The translations under genes were made by a program, and so were the position numbers. The notes below the pieces were generated by a model. The model had not been told where the DNA came from and did not search any database. It saw only the letters and a list, made by a program, of their open reading frames with translations. A stretch of 64,000 bases of DNA from the NCBI RefSeq assembly GCF_000023825.1, contig NC_013061.1, positions 124,001 through 188,000 on the forward strand, in the 5' to 3' direction. Of this stretch, positions 29,326 to 38,046 are shown in pieces (position 1 is the first letter of the stretch; every line of letters starts with the position of its first letter). This DNA is from Pedobacter heparinus DSM 2366. GTDB lineage: Bacteria; Bacteroidota; Bacteroidia; Sphingobacteriales; Sphingobacteriaceae.

Positions 29326-29415
29326 TTATTTTTTCTTATGTCTGTTTTTTCTTAAACGTTTTTTGCGTTTGTGGGTAGCCATTTTATGTCTTTTTCTTTT
29401 TTTACCGCTCGGCAT
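29326..29415 (-). CDS. Tiny basic AURKAIP1/COX24-domain (mS38-like) protein
   Basis: 29 codons reading MPSGKKRKRHKMATHKRKKR then LRKNRHKKK, over half Lys/Arg. The pattern KRxRHKMxxHKRKKRLRK matches the COX24/AURKAIP1 domain, whose mitochondrial member is the small-subunit ribosomal protein mS38; small proteins of this kind are widespread in Bacteroidota. It lies 36 bp after the TPR gene and upstream of rng. Likely a ribosome-associated rRNA-binding peptide. The composition and the conserved MPSGKKRKRHKM start make a chance ORF unlikely. Confidence 0.8.
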   Translation of the reverse strand: MPSGKKRKRHKMATHKRKKRLRKNRHKKK

Positions 29416-29451
29416 AATTTTAAATTTTAAATATTTTTATAAATCTGTTTA

Positions 29452-30321
29452 TTAATTTTTACTTTTTAATGCTTTCACCTTATCGTCAATAAATTTTGAT
29501 AAAGTTGCATTGCCCGCTAATTTCTTGCTCTTTAAATAGGCGTCAATAGCCTCTTCGTTCTTGCCCAGGTTCTCATAAGCTGTTCCCAGGTAAAAATAGG
29601 CGTCCGGTGAAGGTTTTATGGCAATAATGTCGTTAAACCTGTTTACGGCCTTGTCAAACTGACCCGATTTCATCGCAAAAGTACCTAAGCTCATATTTGC
29701 TTTTAAATTCTTAGGATCTTTTTTAACCACATCCATCAGCATCGCTATACCCTGCATTGGCATGCCCATTCCATTAACAATGGTAATGCCCAGTCCGGTT
29801 TTTGCATCGGCACTGGCCGAATCTATTTTCACCGCATTGGTATAGGCCGTATGGGCCTTTTGTAACAATGCCGGTTGCAATAAACTATCGCGTGTGTTGT
29901 CAAATGCTTTTAAAAAACGTTCGCCTGTTGATAACCAGTGGTTTAATGTCGGCTCTTTCTCGGCCATCAGCTCTAAATACAGGGCGCTTGGAACAGCCTG
30001 TTCCACATCATCCCATTTTTGGGCCAACAGTTTTGCTGCGGCAGCTTTATTTGCCTCAGGAGCCGATTTATAGGCGTTTTCCAAAGCAGTTATTTCTGCG
30101 GCAAGGTTAGCACTCAATAGATTTTTACCGGTAACAGAAACCTCAGTTAAATTAATAACTGCTGTCTCGGCAGGGGCCATCTGACCGCCGGCTGGAACAG
30201 CAGCTGTAGGTTCTTCTTTTGGCTTCACCAAACCTTTAATATCCCTCGTAAACAAAAATGCAATCAGCAAAACCATTGCGCCAATTAAAATAATTTGTCT
30301 GGAACGGATACTGTTTATCAT
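29452..30321 (-). CDS. TPR-repeat membrane-anchored protein
   Basis: 289 residues: an N-terminal membrane anchor (QIILIGAMVLLIAFLFTRDIKGL), a Pro/Ala-rich linker, and C-terminal TPR repeats (NLKANMSLGTFAMKSGQFDKAVNRF; SPDAYFYLGTAYENLGKNEEAIDAYLKSKKL). The tetratricopeptide part would sit in the periplasm and bind a protein partner. It starts 5 bp after the HU gene, so the two are cotranscribed. No enzymatic motif; the role is unknown. Confidence 0.85.
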   Translation of the reverse strand: MINSIRSRQIILIGAMVLLIAFLFTRDIKGLVKPKEEPTAAVPAGGQMAPAETAVINLTEVSVTGKNLLSANLAAEITALENAYKSAPEANKAAAAKLLAQKWDDVEQAVPSALYLELMAEKEPTLNHWLSTGERFLKAFDNTRDSLLQPALLQKAHTAYTNAVKIDSASADAKTGLGITIVNGMGMPMQGIAMLMDVVKKDPKNLKANMSLGTFAMKSGQFDKAVNRFNDIIAIKPSPDAYFYLGTAYENLGKNEEAIDAYLKSKKLAGNATLSKFIDDKVKALKSKN

Positions 30322-30326
30322 GGCTA

Positions 30327-30629
30327 TTAAGCTTCTACGCTAAGTTTTTTAGAGTTGTTTTTCACTTTGTCTACAAATACCTTTGCTGGTTTAAAGCTTG
30401 GAACAAAGTGCTCAGGGATGATGATTGCTGTGTTCTTAGAAATATTTCTTGCAGTTTTTTGTGCTCTCTTTTTTACAACAAAACTACCAAAACCTCTAAC
30501 GTATACATTTTCTCCACCGATCATACTGTTTTTGATGACCTTGAAAAATGCCTCAACGGTTTCTTGTACATCTACCTTTTCAATTCCTGTTTTCGTTGAT
30601 ATTTCTGAAATAATATCTGCCTTAGTCAT
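30327..30629 (-). CDS. HU-family DNA-binding protein
   Basis: 100 residues of the HU/IHF family: MTKADIISEISTKTGIEKVDVQETVEAFF, then ENVYVRGFGSFVVKKRAQKTARN, the beta-arm signature (GFGSF..KKR..RNP-like with ISKNTAIIIPEHFVPSFKPAK). It bends and packages DNA as a dimer. The usual GRNPQT segment is ARNISKNTAIIIPEH here, a Bacteroidota-style variant. A TACTTTTG box upstream on the minus strand is its probable promoter. Confidence 0.95.
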   Translation of the reverse strand: MTKADIISEISTKTGIEKVDVQETVEAFFKVIKNSMIGGENVYVRGFGSFVVKKRAQKTARNISKNTAIIIPEHFVPSFKPAKVFVDKVKNNSKKLSVEA

Positions 30630-30684
30630 ATTTTTTGTTTTATTAATTTACTGTGTGTTGTATATTATAAATGTTTTGGGGTTG

Positions 30685-30692
30685 CAAAAGTA
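30685..30692 (-). promoter_or_regulatory. -7 box for the HU-TPR transcript
   Basis: TACTTTTG on the minus strand, 55 nt before the HU ATG at 30629. The upstream element is weak. Confidence 0.55.
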
Positions 30693-30801
30693 TTGCTTTT
30701 TAATGAGATAGGAAAATAAAAGATGATTTATTTGTCGTTTCTTCTATCACCCGATTGCAAGTTTTACTAAAATCAAATAATTACGCCGTATTTTTACGGG
30801 C

Positions 30802-31851
30802 ATGAGTTTTCAATCCGAAATCGTAAACTGGTACTTAAACCATAAAAGGGACCTACCCTGGCGGGGTACTACAGATGCATACATCATCTGGTTATCCGAA
30901 GTGATCCTGCAGCAAACCCGGGTAGACCAGGGCCTGCCCTATTTCAATAATTTTTTACAGAACTATCCAACTGTGCTCGACTTTGCCAGCGCCAGTGAAA
31001 CACAGGTGCTTAAACTATGGCAGGGGCTTGGCTATTATTCCAGAGGCAGGAACATGCTTTTTACAGCCAGGCAGGTGCGCGACCTGCATGGTGGCGTTTT
31101 TCCGGTGCGCTATGATCAGCTCATTAAACTAAAAGGGATTGGCGAGTATACCGCCGCTGCCATTGCTTCTTTTTCTTCAAATGAATCAAAAGCAGTGCTC
31201 GATGGCAATGTGTTCCGTGTATTGTCCCGTTATTTCGGTATAGAAAGCCCCATAAACAGCAGCACCGGTAAAAAACAGTTCGCAGACCTGGCCCAGTCAC
31301 TCATCAGTGGCCAGCAGCCTTCAGTATACAATCAGGCCATTATGGAGTTCGGCGCATTGCAGTGCAAACCCAAATCTCCCAATTGTGGTATATGTCCGGT
31401 TCAGGACAGCTGTTTTGCTCAAAAGCATCATCTGGTCGGTACGCTTCCTGTAAAATTGAACAAACTGAAAAAACGTACCCGCTATTTCAACTATTTCCTG
31501 TGTATGGAAGGCGACAATATCCTGGTCAAAAAAAGGAGCCCTGGCGATATATGGCAGGAATTATATGATTTTCCACTCATCGAAACAGACCGGCCTTTTC
31601 TGGAAGATCCCGAAAAGTTTGCCCCTTTGTTACAGGAAAGCTTTGGCGCAGCTTGTAAAGTCAGGACTTTATCCCATCAAAAACATTTATTAACACACCA
31701 AACTATATATGTTCAATTTTTTGGTTTAGATAATTATATCATTAACTTTAATCAGAATGCAGAAATAAAATGGGTCTCATTGCCGGAATTCGACGAATTG
31801 CCGCAACCTAAAGTGATCACCAATTTTGTTTGTAAGCATTTTATTACATAG
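30802..31851 (+). CDS. mutY: A/G-specific adenine glycosylase
   Basis: 349 residues. HhH-GPD core with WLSEVILQQTRVDQGLPY, the hairpin LKGIGEYTAAAIASF and the catalytic-Asp segment VLDGNVFRVLSR; [4Fe-4S] cluster cysteines in CKPKSPNCGICPVQDSC; C-terminal NUDIX-like domain for 8-oxoG recognition. MutY removes adenine paired with 8-oxoguanine. ssb follows after 14 bp. A short dyad CCGTA-TTTT-TACGG lies directly before the ATG. Confidence 0.96.
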   Translation: MSFQSEIVNWYLNHKRDLPWRGTTDAYIIWLSEVILQQTRVDQGLPYFNNFLQNYPTVLDFASASETQVLKLWQGLGYYSRGRNMLFTARQVRDLHGGVFPVRYDQLIKLKGIGEYTAAAIASFSSNESKAVLDGNVFRVLSRYFGIESPINSSTGKKQFADLAQSLISGQQPSVYNQAIMEFGALQCKPKSPNCGICPVQDSCFAQKHHLVGTLPVKLNKLKKRTRYFNYFLCMEGDNILVKKRSPGDIWQELYDFPLIETDRPFLEDPEKFAPLLQESFGAACKVRTLSHQKHLLTHQTIYVQFFGLDNYIINFNQNAEIKWVSLPEFDELPQPKVITNFVCKHFIT

Positions 31852-31865
31852 AAAAACCAAAATTC

Positions 31866-32294
31866 ATGTCAGGTATTAACAAAGTTATTTTAGTCGGGCA
31901 TTTAGGAAAAGATCCTGAAGTCAGACATTTGGACGGGGGGGTAACTGTAGCAAGTTTCCCACTGGCAACATCAGAGACCTATAACAAAGATGGCAAGCGC
32001 ATAGAGCAAACAGAATGGCACAACATTGTTTTATGGAGGGGCCTGGCAGAAGTTGCCTCTAAATATTTGCAAAAAGGCAAGCTGGTTTATATTGAGGGTA
32101 AACTGCGTACCCGATCTTTTGAAGACCGGGAAAAAATAAAGAAATACGTTACAGAAGTTGTAGCCGAAAACTTTACCATCCTGGGCAGGAAAAGTGATTT
32201 TGAACAAACACCGGTCAGCAGTGAGGGCACAACACCTAAAAGTGAAAGTGAGTATACCGATCTTACTGACCCATCCGGAGATTTACCTTTCTAA
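31866..32294 (+). CDS. ssb: Single-stranded DNA-binding protein
   Basis: 142 residues: an OB fold (MSGINKVILVGHLGKDPEVRHLDGGVTVASFPLATSE...TEWHNIVLWRGLAEVASKYLQKGKLVYIEG), a short Ser/Thr-rich linker and the acidic C-terminal tip DLPF that recruits repair and replication partners. It is cotranscribed with mutY and ends at a bidirectional terminator shared with glmS. Confidence 0.97.
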   Translation: MSGINKVILVGHLGKDPEVRHLDGGVTVASFPLATSETYNKDGKRIEQTEWHNIVLWRGLAEVASKYLQKGKLVYIEGKLRTRSFEDREKIKKYVTEVVAENFTILGRKSDFEQTPVSSEGTTPKSESEYTDLTDPSGDLPF

Positions 32295-32296
32295 AT

Positions 32297-32330
32297 AAAA
32301 AAGGGGTGTTTTTTTGAAAGCACCCCTTTT
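32297..32330. terminator. Bidirectional terminator between ssb and glmS
   Basis: AAAAGGGGTG (32299-32308) and CACCCCTTTT (32321-32330) form a 10-bp stem flanked by A/T runs usable in both directions. It sits between the convergent ssb and glmS stops. Confidence 0.88.
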
Positions 32331-32335
32331 CTAAA

Positions 32336-34174
32336 TTATTCTACGGTAACCGATTTGGCCAGGTTCCTTGGCTGGTCTACATTACAGCCTCTCAGCACCG
32401 CTATATGGTACGATAGCAATTGTAAAGGTATGGTAGCCAGTAAAGGCAAAAAGGCCTCACTTGCATCAGGTATCTCAATGCAGTAATCTGCCATTTTTCT
32501 AACCTCAACATCACCCTCGGTCACAATAGCAAGTACAATTCCTTTTCTGGCCTTTACTTCCTGTATGTTGCTGATCACCTTCTCATATGAAGAATTTTTA
32601 GTCGCAATCACCACCACCGGCATTTCCTCGTCAATTAAAGCAATAGGCCCGTGTTTCATCTCGGCCGCAGGATAACCCTCGGCATGGATATAAGAGATCT
32701 CTTTCAGCTTTAAAGCGCCTTCTAAAGCCACAGGGAAACCACTTCCCCTGCCCAGGAACAAACAGTTCCTCGAATCTTTAAATTTTTCGGAAATTTCCCT
32801 GATCATGCTGTCCGATTCCAGGGCCCGCTCAATCTTTGCCGGGATACAATCCAGTTCGGTCAGCAGTTCTACCAGTTTAGAATGGGTCAGCGTGCCTTTT
32901 TGCTGTGCCATGTAAAAGGCCATCAGGGTAAGTACCGTTACCTGGGCGGTAAAGGCCTTGGTAGATGCCACACCAATTTCCGGCCCGGCATGTGTATATA
33001 CACCTGCATGGGTAAGCCTTGGTATAGAAGCCCCCACCACATTACATACCCCAAAAATTGTTGCCCCTTTTTCCTTGGCCATTTCAATTGCTGCCATGGT
33101 ATCGGCCGTTTCACCCGATTGCGAAATGGCAATCACCACATCCTTCTCTGTAATGATCGGATTGCGGTACCTGAATTCCGAGGCATACTCCACTTCAACA
33201 GGGATGCGTGCATATTCTTCAATCAGGTACTCCCCAACCAAACCTGCATGCCAGGAAGTTCCGCAGGCTACAATGATGATCCGGTCTATGTTTTTCAGTT
33301 TATCTGCATACTCTTTAATGCCACCCAGCTGAACCTTGCCCTCATTGGGATAAATCCGGCCGCGCATGCAGTCTCTTATGGAGCGCGACTGCTCAAAGAT
33401 CTCTTTCAGCATAAAGTGCTCATAGCCGCCTTTTTCCAGCATCTCAAGCTTCAGCTCCAGTTCCTGGATATAAGGGCTCTGTACCACATTGTCAAGCCGT
33501 TTAATGAGCAGTTCATCGCGTTTCAGAAATGCAATCTCATTGTCGTTCAGGTAAATTACATTTTTAGTGTATTCTACAATCGGCGTAGCATCAGAAGCAA
33601 TAAAATACTCTCCGTCGCCTACACCGATCACCATAGGACTGCCTTTTCTGGCTGCAATCAGCTGCCCTGGCTGGTCTTCATCCATCACGACTATGGCATA
33701 AGCACCACTTACTTCGTTCAATGCCAGCCTAACCGCCTCTAAAAGGTCCGTATTGTCATTCTTATAAATCTCTTCTATCAGGTGTACCAGTACTTCTGTA
33801 TCCGTATCACTTTTAAATTCATGGCCACGGGTCATCAGTTCTTCTTTCAGGGTGGCATAATTTTCAATGATCCCGTTATGGATAATGGTCAGTTTACCAT
33901 TGTTTGAAGTATGGGGATGCGAGTTCCTGTCGGAGGGTGCACCATGCGTTGCCCATCGGGTATGCCCGATGCCAATGGTACCGTTTAGGTTTTTGCCGGC
34001 AGCAAAATTTTCCAGTTCCTGTACTTTTCCGGCTTTTTTATAAATGTTTAACCCCGTGTCATTGATCAGGGCAATACCGGCACTGTCATAGCCACGGTAT
34101 TCCAGTCTTTTTAGTCCTTTAATAACAATGGGCCAGGCTTCTCTATGGCCGATGTAACCAACTATTCCACACAT
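32336..34174 (-). CDS. glmS: Glutamine-fructose-6-phosphate aminotransferase (isomerizing)
   Basis: 612 residues, full length. The N-terminal glutaminase has its catalytic Cys2 (MCGIVGYIGHREAW), GHTRWATHGAPSDRNSHPH and HNGIIENY; two SIS domains follow (VVIAISQSGETADT; LGRGSGFPVALEGALKLKEISYIHAEGYPAAEMKHGPIAL), ending in the NLAKSVTVE tail. It makes glucosamine-6-phosphate for peptidoglycan and lipid A. No glmS ribozyme-like leader is apparent. A terminator separates it from the upstream DUF4270 gene. Confidence 0.97.
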   Translation of the reverse strand: MCGIVGYIGHREAWPIVIKGLKRLEYRGYDSAGIALINDTGLNIYKKAGKVQELENFAAGKNLNGTIGIGHTRWATHGAPSDRNSHPHTSNNGKLTIIHNGIIENYATLKEELMTRGHEFKSDTDTEVLVHLIEEIYKNDNTDLLEAVRLALNEVSGAYAIVVMDEDQPGQLIAARKGSPMVIGVGDGEYFIASDATPIVEYTKNVIYLNDNEIAFLKRDELLIKRLDNVVQSPYIQELELKLEMLEKGGYEHFMLKEIFEQSRSIRDCMRGRIYPNEGKVQLGGIKEYADKLKNIDRIIIVACGTSWHAGLVGEYLIEEYARIPVEVEYASEFRYRNPIITEKDVVIAISQSGETADTMAAIEMAKEKGATIFGVCNVVGASIPRLTHAGVYTHAGPEIGVASTKAFTAQVTVLTLMAFYMAQQKGTLTHSKLVELLTELDCIPAKIERALESDSMIREISEKFKDSRNCLFLGRGSGFPVALEGALKLKEISYIHAEGYPAAEMKHGPIALIDEEMPVVVIATKNSSYEKVISNIQEVKARKGIVLAIVTEGDVEVRKMADYCIEIPDASEAFLPLLATIPLQLLSYHIAVLRGCNVDQPRNLAKSVTVE

Positions 34175-34203
34175 ACAATAGGTTTATATTTTGTTGTAAA
34201 TAA

Positions 34204-34237
34204 AAATCCCCCGAAAGTAATTATTCTCGGGGGATTT
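34204..34237 (-). terminator. Terminator between the DUF4270 gene and glmS
   Basis: On the minus strand AAATCCCCCGA and TCGGGGGATTT form an 11-bp stem followed by TTATTTAC. Confidence 0.88.
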
Positions 34238-34257
34238 GACCACAAAATCAGGTGAAA

Positions 34258-35715
34258 TTAATTTACCTGCGTGTAGTAAATATTTAATTTTAAGCTCTTT
34301 TCGCCTGTTGCACGCGGATATTTGAACTTGTTGATCACAGAGCGGGCAGCCGAGGTTACCGAAGGACTGATGTTAAATTCTGTTAAAGAACTTGGTGCCA
34401 AAAAGGTTCCATAGTCTTCCGTTTTTCCGTCCATTAAGTCCTGAATATAACTCGTTACCGTAAACAAATATCTTTTACGAACAGAGTCAAAATAACCACC
34501 AAATAATACCTCGCTGCCAAGCGCCCTTGGGTCGCCCGCATACTGTCCCTGTATGGCATTGTCATTATCCGGAATATTGGCACGTTGCGATGCAATGTCA
34601 AGTCTGTATAAAGAAAGTCTTTGTGCCGCGCTAAAAGGAAACACATCCGTCCCATCGTTCAGGTCAATCACCAGTTCCGCTTTATTGATGATGATCTTGG
34701 TATTGGGGTTGCCACCGTTCTCCGGTTTTTTTGCATTGGCCACAAAATTTTTCAGGTAAGGGAAAGAGATTTTATTCCTCAATCCACCCAGGGCCTGCAA
34801 ATAAGTAATTGCATAAGGTGTAGCCGGGTTAGGTACATCCAGCTGGGTTTTAACCGGCGTACCCGTATAATCGTGCTTAATGGTCGCCGTTACTGGTCCG
34901 GTAGCCGTACCAATAGGGAAACTTGTCGCTACTGTGTCTGTTGCGGTAGTGGTTGTTGCATTTTGTCTTTTGTAGTATACCTCTATCTTGCCATCCGTTC
35001 CGCTCAGGTTAAAGAAGACGATCCCGCCTTTATCTGTCGTAGTGGCGGTCAGGTGCAGGCCTTTAAAAGCTTTAAAGAAGTTGGCCTGTTTGGATAAGGT
35101 AACCGAATCCAGGTTAATGATGTTGTTCTGGATAAAAGAATTATCCAGCTTGATCCGCATTTGTGGCACCACTGTTTTCAGCGTATCGGCTGCGCCGGCA
35201 ACAATATCATAGATCTTTAATTTTGTATTGGGCTTAATCTTGCCGCTAAAAGTACCCAGTACGGTTGCAGCAGCAGGCCAGTCTTTATCTGTAGGGTACG
35301 ATGTTTCTTTAGAGATGTCGTTCGTCAGCTGGTTTACCTTCACTGTGTAAACCGGTACAATGGTATCGCCATACAACTGGGTCGAATAAGGTAAAACAAG
35401 AACCGCCGAATCAATAACTGCGTTGGTGCCAAATTTATAGCCCGTACTTGGCAGGCCTACAGCCATGGCCACGGCCGCTTCCGATTTACCGAAAACAGGG
35501 TCTACCATTACCCCAAGCGGATGTCTGACCAGGCCAACGCCCGAAGCTACTTCATCTTTCAGGGTTTGTGAAGTCACCGTAGCCGAATCCATCAGCGTGC
35601 CTTTAATGGCATAATCAGGGTCAAGGTCCAAACCTATGGTATTGGAGTCTTTACAGGAAGCAAAAAGAAAAAGACCTATCAACAGGGTTAATAAGTCTTG
35701 TTTTGTAAATTTCAT
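34258..35715 (-). CDS. DUF4270 family lipoprotein
   Basis: 485 residues. A lipoprotein signal ends in the lipobox LFASC (Cys about residue 21), then KDSNTIGLDLDP and a beta-rich body characteristic of DUF4270, a family found in Bacteroidota. No catalytic motif. It starts 23 bp after the glycogen-synthase-like gene and the pair recurs near glmS and panC in related genomes as far as I recall. Probably anchored in the outer membrane; function not established. Confidence 0.85.
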   Translation of the reverse strand: MKFTKQDLLTLLIGLFLFASCKDSNTIGLDLDPDYAIKGTLMDSATVTSQTLKDEVASGVGLVRHPLGVMVDPVFGKSEAAVAMAVGLPSTGYKFGTNAVIDSAVLVLPYSTQLYGDTIVPVYTVKVNQLTNDISKETSYPTDKDWPAAATVLGTFSGKIKPNTKLKIYDIVAGAADTLKTVVPQMRIKLDNSFIQNNIINLDSVTLSKQANFFKAFKGLHLTATTTDKGGIVFFNLSGTDGKIEVYYKRQNATTTTATDTVATSFPIGTATGPVTATIKHDYTGTPVKTQLDVPNPATPYAITYLQALGGLRNKISFPYLKNFVANAKKPENGGNPNTKIIINKAELVIDLNDGTDVFPFSAAQRLSLYRLDIASQRANIPDNDNAIQGQYAGDPRALGSEVLFGGYFDSVRKRYLFTVTSYIQDLMDGKTEDYGTFLAPSSLTEFNISPSVTSAARSVINKFKYPRATGEKSLKLNIYYTQVN

Positions 35716-35738
35716 ATATAATTTAATAATACCTGAGT

Positions 35739-36569
35739 TTATGCTATTGAAGCCAATTCTTCATTTGAAATCTCCTCGTATAAAGTGTAGAAGTTTTCAA
35801 AATTTTCGGTTAAATTATAAGCTAAAGTTGGTTTATTAGAATCTTTAACAAATTTTAACACATCGCTGCCAATATTTTCATCAGCCAGCACTACGGCGTC
35901 ACTATAACTTACAGCACCTTTATGCAGGGTATCGCAATTTGCATTTTCGAACATCTTAGTGTCCTCAAGCGTCATTGCACTCATTACAGCCTTTTTATGC
36001 AGATCGGCATTTAAAGTTTCTGTAAAGCAGTTCTCGTAAATAGAATACACTACTTTCGAGTTTTTAAAGGTAGGGTCGTTTTTATAGGTCGTTTTAATAT
36101 ATGCAGGCACCAGTGCCGTCATCCAGCCATGGCAGTGTACAATATCCGGGGCCCAGCCCAATTTCTTAACGGTTTCCAGTGCGCCTTTGCAAAAGAAGAT
36201 CGTTCTCTCGTCATTGTCGGCATAAAACTTCTCTTCTTTATCCCTGAATACATGCTTGCGCTGAAAATAATCTTCATTGTCAAGAAAATAAACCTGCATG
36301 CGTGCAGCCGGAATAGAGGCCACCTTTATAATTAATGGGTTGTCATTGTCATCAATAATAATGTTCATTCCTGAAAGACGGATAACCTCGTGCAATCTGT
36401 TCCTTCTTTCGTTAATGTTCCCGAACCTCGGCATTAAAATGCGGATTTCAAATCCTTTATCCTGCATTGCCTGTGGTAGTTGACGGGTAATTTCAGAAAT
36501 CTTTGTGAGTTCAAGGAAAGGCGACATCTCGTGTGTAACAATCAGTAGCTTCGTTTTTGCCATCTCCAT
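35739..36569 (-). CDS. Glycogen/starch synthase-like protein, GT5 N-terminal domain only
   Basis: 276 residues matching the N-terminal Rossmann half of GT5 glycogen synthases: LIVTHEMSPFLELTKISEITRQLPQAM, RFGNINERRNR, VYFLDNEDYFQRKHVF, FFCKGALETVKKLGWAPDIVHCHGWMTALVPAYIK and SYSDAVVLADEN. GlgA enzymes are about 480 residues; the C-terminal nucleotide-sugar half is absent, and the ADP-glucose loop KVGGLADV is replaced by ELTKISEI. It is therefore unlikely to make glycogen on its own; a regulatory or partner-dependent role is possible. The ATG at 36563 is an alternative start. Confidence 0.85.
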   Translation of the reverse strand: MEMAKTKLLIVTHEMSPFLELTKISEITRQLPQAMQDKGFEIRILMPRFGNINERRNRLHEVIRLSGMNIIIDDNDNPLIIKVASIPAARMQVYFLDNEDYFQRKHVFRDKEEKFYADNDERTIFFCKGALETVKKLGWAPDIVHCHGWMTALVPAYIKTTYKNDPTFKNSKVVYSIYENCFTETLNADLHKKAVMSAMTLEDTKMFENANCDTLHKGAVSYSDAVVLADENIGSDVLKFVKDSNKPTLAYNLTENFENFYTLYEEISNEELASIA

Positions 36570-36612
36570 ATTCTAAATAAAAATTTATGTTAAAGAAAAG
36601 ATTATCAAGGGG

Positions 36613-36643
36613 CAAAGGTAAGCAAAATAATAACATTTATCAA
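36613..36643 (-). promoter_or_regulatory. Promoter for the GT5-like gene
   Basis: Minus strand: TTG (36643-36641), 20 nt, TACCTTTG (36620-36613). The -7 box runs into CCCCTTGA, the same eight bases that follow the opposing panC box. Confidence 0.75.
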
Positions 36644-36660
36644 TAATATACGCAAGATGT

Positions 36661-36691
36661 TTTGTTGGGAATGTATAATTAACCAACTTTG
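36661..36691 (+). promoter_or_regulatory. Promoter for panC
   Basis: TTTG (36661-36664), 19 nt, CAACTTTG (36684-36691), with C for T in the first box position. It places the transcript start near 36697, which excludes the TTG at 36689 as the panC start and favours the TTG at 36716. Confidence 0.7.
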
Positions 36692-36715
36692 CCCCTTGAA
36701 ATTTTACAGGCTGGT

Positions 36716-37555
36716 TTGAAAGTTATAAATACCATAGCGGCATTAAAGTCGCTGCTTGAACCAATAAAGTTGGCTCAACAGAAAATTGCCTTAGTGCCCA
36801 CCATGGGCGCTTTGCATAAAGGACACGTATCGCTGATCAACATTGCACAGCAACAGGCTGATGTGGTGGTATGCAGTATTTTTGTAAACCCAACCCAGTT
36901 TACCGATCCCAAAGACCTCGAAAAATACCCCCGCCCCCTGGAGCACGACATGAAAATGCTGGAAGATGCCGGATGTAATGTGGTTTTTATGCCCTCGGTT
37001 ACTGAAATGTACCCCCGGCCGGAAGTATGGCACATAGACCTTGGCCCTGCCGAATTCCTTTTGGAAGGTGCATTCCGTAAAGGCCATTACCAGGGCGTAA
37101 CCCAAATCGTAAAAAAGCTTTTTGATGCCGTAAACCCCGATATTGCCTTTTTTGGCCAGAAAGATTTTCAGCAGGTGCTGATGATCAAAAATATGGTGGC
37201 TTATTTTAATATGCCTGTAGAGATCGTTTCCTGCCCCATCATCAGGGAAGAAGATGGTCTGGCCATGAGCTCACGCAACATCCACCTCACAGCAGCCGAC
37301 CGGAAAAACGCGCTGGTCTTGAGCAGGGCATTAGGTTATGTACAGGATAATTTTACAGCACACAGTATTCCTGAACTGTTAAAAGAAGCAGGAAAAATGA
37401 TCAGCAATACCCCCGGTGTAGTACTCGATTATTTTACCATTGCCAACGGCGAAACCCTGCTGCCCGAAGAAGATAAGACCCATCACCCTATTGTGGCGCT
37501 GGTTGCCGCCAGGGTTGGCCAAACCCGTCTTATTGATAATATGATACTGAACTGA
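36716..37555 (+). CDS. panC: Pantothenate synthetase
   Basis: 279 residues from TTG 36716 (MKVINTIAALKSLL). Adenylate-forming motifs are all present: VPTMGALHKGHVSLI, VVCSIFVNPTQF, AFFGQKDFQQVLMIKNM and AMSSRNIHL. It condenses pantoate and beta-alanine using ATP in pantothenate and CoA synthesis. An in-frame TTG at 36689 would add nine residues but lies inside the -7 box. panD, which makes the beta-alanine, follows after 44 bp. Confidence 0.96.
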   Translation: MKVINTIAALKSLLEPIKLAQQKIALVPTMGALHKGHVSLINIAQQQADVVVCSIFVNPTQFTDPKDLEKYPRPLEHDMKMLEDAGCNVVFMPSVTEMYPRPEVWHIDLGPAEFLLEGAFRKGHYQGVTQIVKKLFDAVNPDIAFFGQKDFQQVLMIKNMVAYFNMPVEIVSCPIIREEDGLAMSSRNIHLTAADRKNALVLSRALGYVQDNFTAHSIPELLKEAGKMISNTPGVVLDYFTIANGETLLPEEDKTHHPIVALVAARVGQTRLIDNMILN

Positions 37556-37587
37556 AATAAGAAAAAACGCTTATTCATAAAATTAGC

Positions 37588-37595
37588 TAACTTTG
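37588..37595 (+). promoter_or_regulatory. -7 box abutting the panD start codon
   Basis: TAACTTTG ends four bases before the panD ATG at 37600, so panD may also have a leaderless transcript of its own besides readthrough from panC. No good -33 element. Confidence 0.5.
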
Positions 37596-37599
37596 CATC

Positions 37600-37950
37600 A
37601 TGATTATCGAGATCTTAAAATCGAAAATACACCGTGTTAGAGTAACACAGGCAGAACTGAACTACGTTGGCAGCATTACCATAGATGAGGATCTGATGGA
37701 TGCGGCCCAGATCATCCCGAACGAGAAAGTACAGATCGTAAACAACAATAACGGCGAACGCTTCGAAACTTATGTCATCAAGGGCGCACGTGGCAGTGGT
37801 ACCATCTGTTTAAACGGTGCAACTGCCCGGAAAGTCCAGGTTGGCGATATCCTGATCATCATGTCTTACGGTTCCTTGCCCATAGAAGAAGCCAGAAAAT
37901 ACCACCCTATCCTTGTATTCCCCGACGATAACAATCACCTTTTAAAGTAG
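37600..37950 (+). CDS. panD: Aspartate 1-decarboxylase proenzyme
   Basis: 116 residues. The self-cleavage site is the Gly-Ser of [17 protein letters not shown] (Ser25 becomes the pyruvoyl group); also [26 protein letters not shown] and IMSYGSLP. It decarboxylates aspartate to beta-alanine for PanC. Length and motifs are complete. Confidence 0.97.
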   Translation: MIIEILKSKIHRVRVTQAELNYVGSITIDEDLMDAAQIIPNEKVQIVNNNNGERFETYVIKGARGSGTICLNGATARKVQVGDILIIMSYGSLPIEEARKYHPILVFPDDNNHLLK

Positions 37951-38010
37951 TATCGTTTTCGCTTTGTAAAATAATGTTATGCAGCCATAGTAATTTGCCC
38001 CGAAATTATA

Positions 38011-38018
38011 TAAATTTG
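38011..38018 (+). promoter_or_regulatory. -7 box for the acyl-CoA dehydrogenase gene
   Basis: TAAATTTG, 28 nt before the ATG at 38047. Confidence 0.5.
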
Positions 38019-38046
38019 GCCTAACTTATTATTTTACAATATTATT

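Noticed and set aside
32336..34257. glmS ribozyme upstream of glmS
   Set aside because: The 83-bp upstream region contains only a terminator stem and no ribozyme core sequence.
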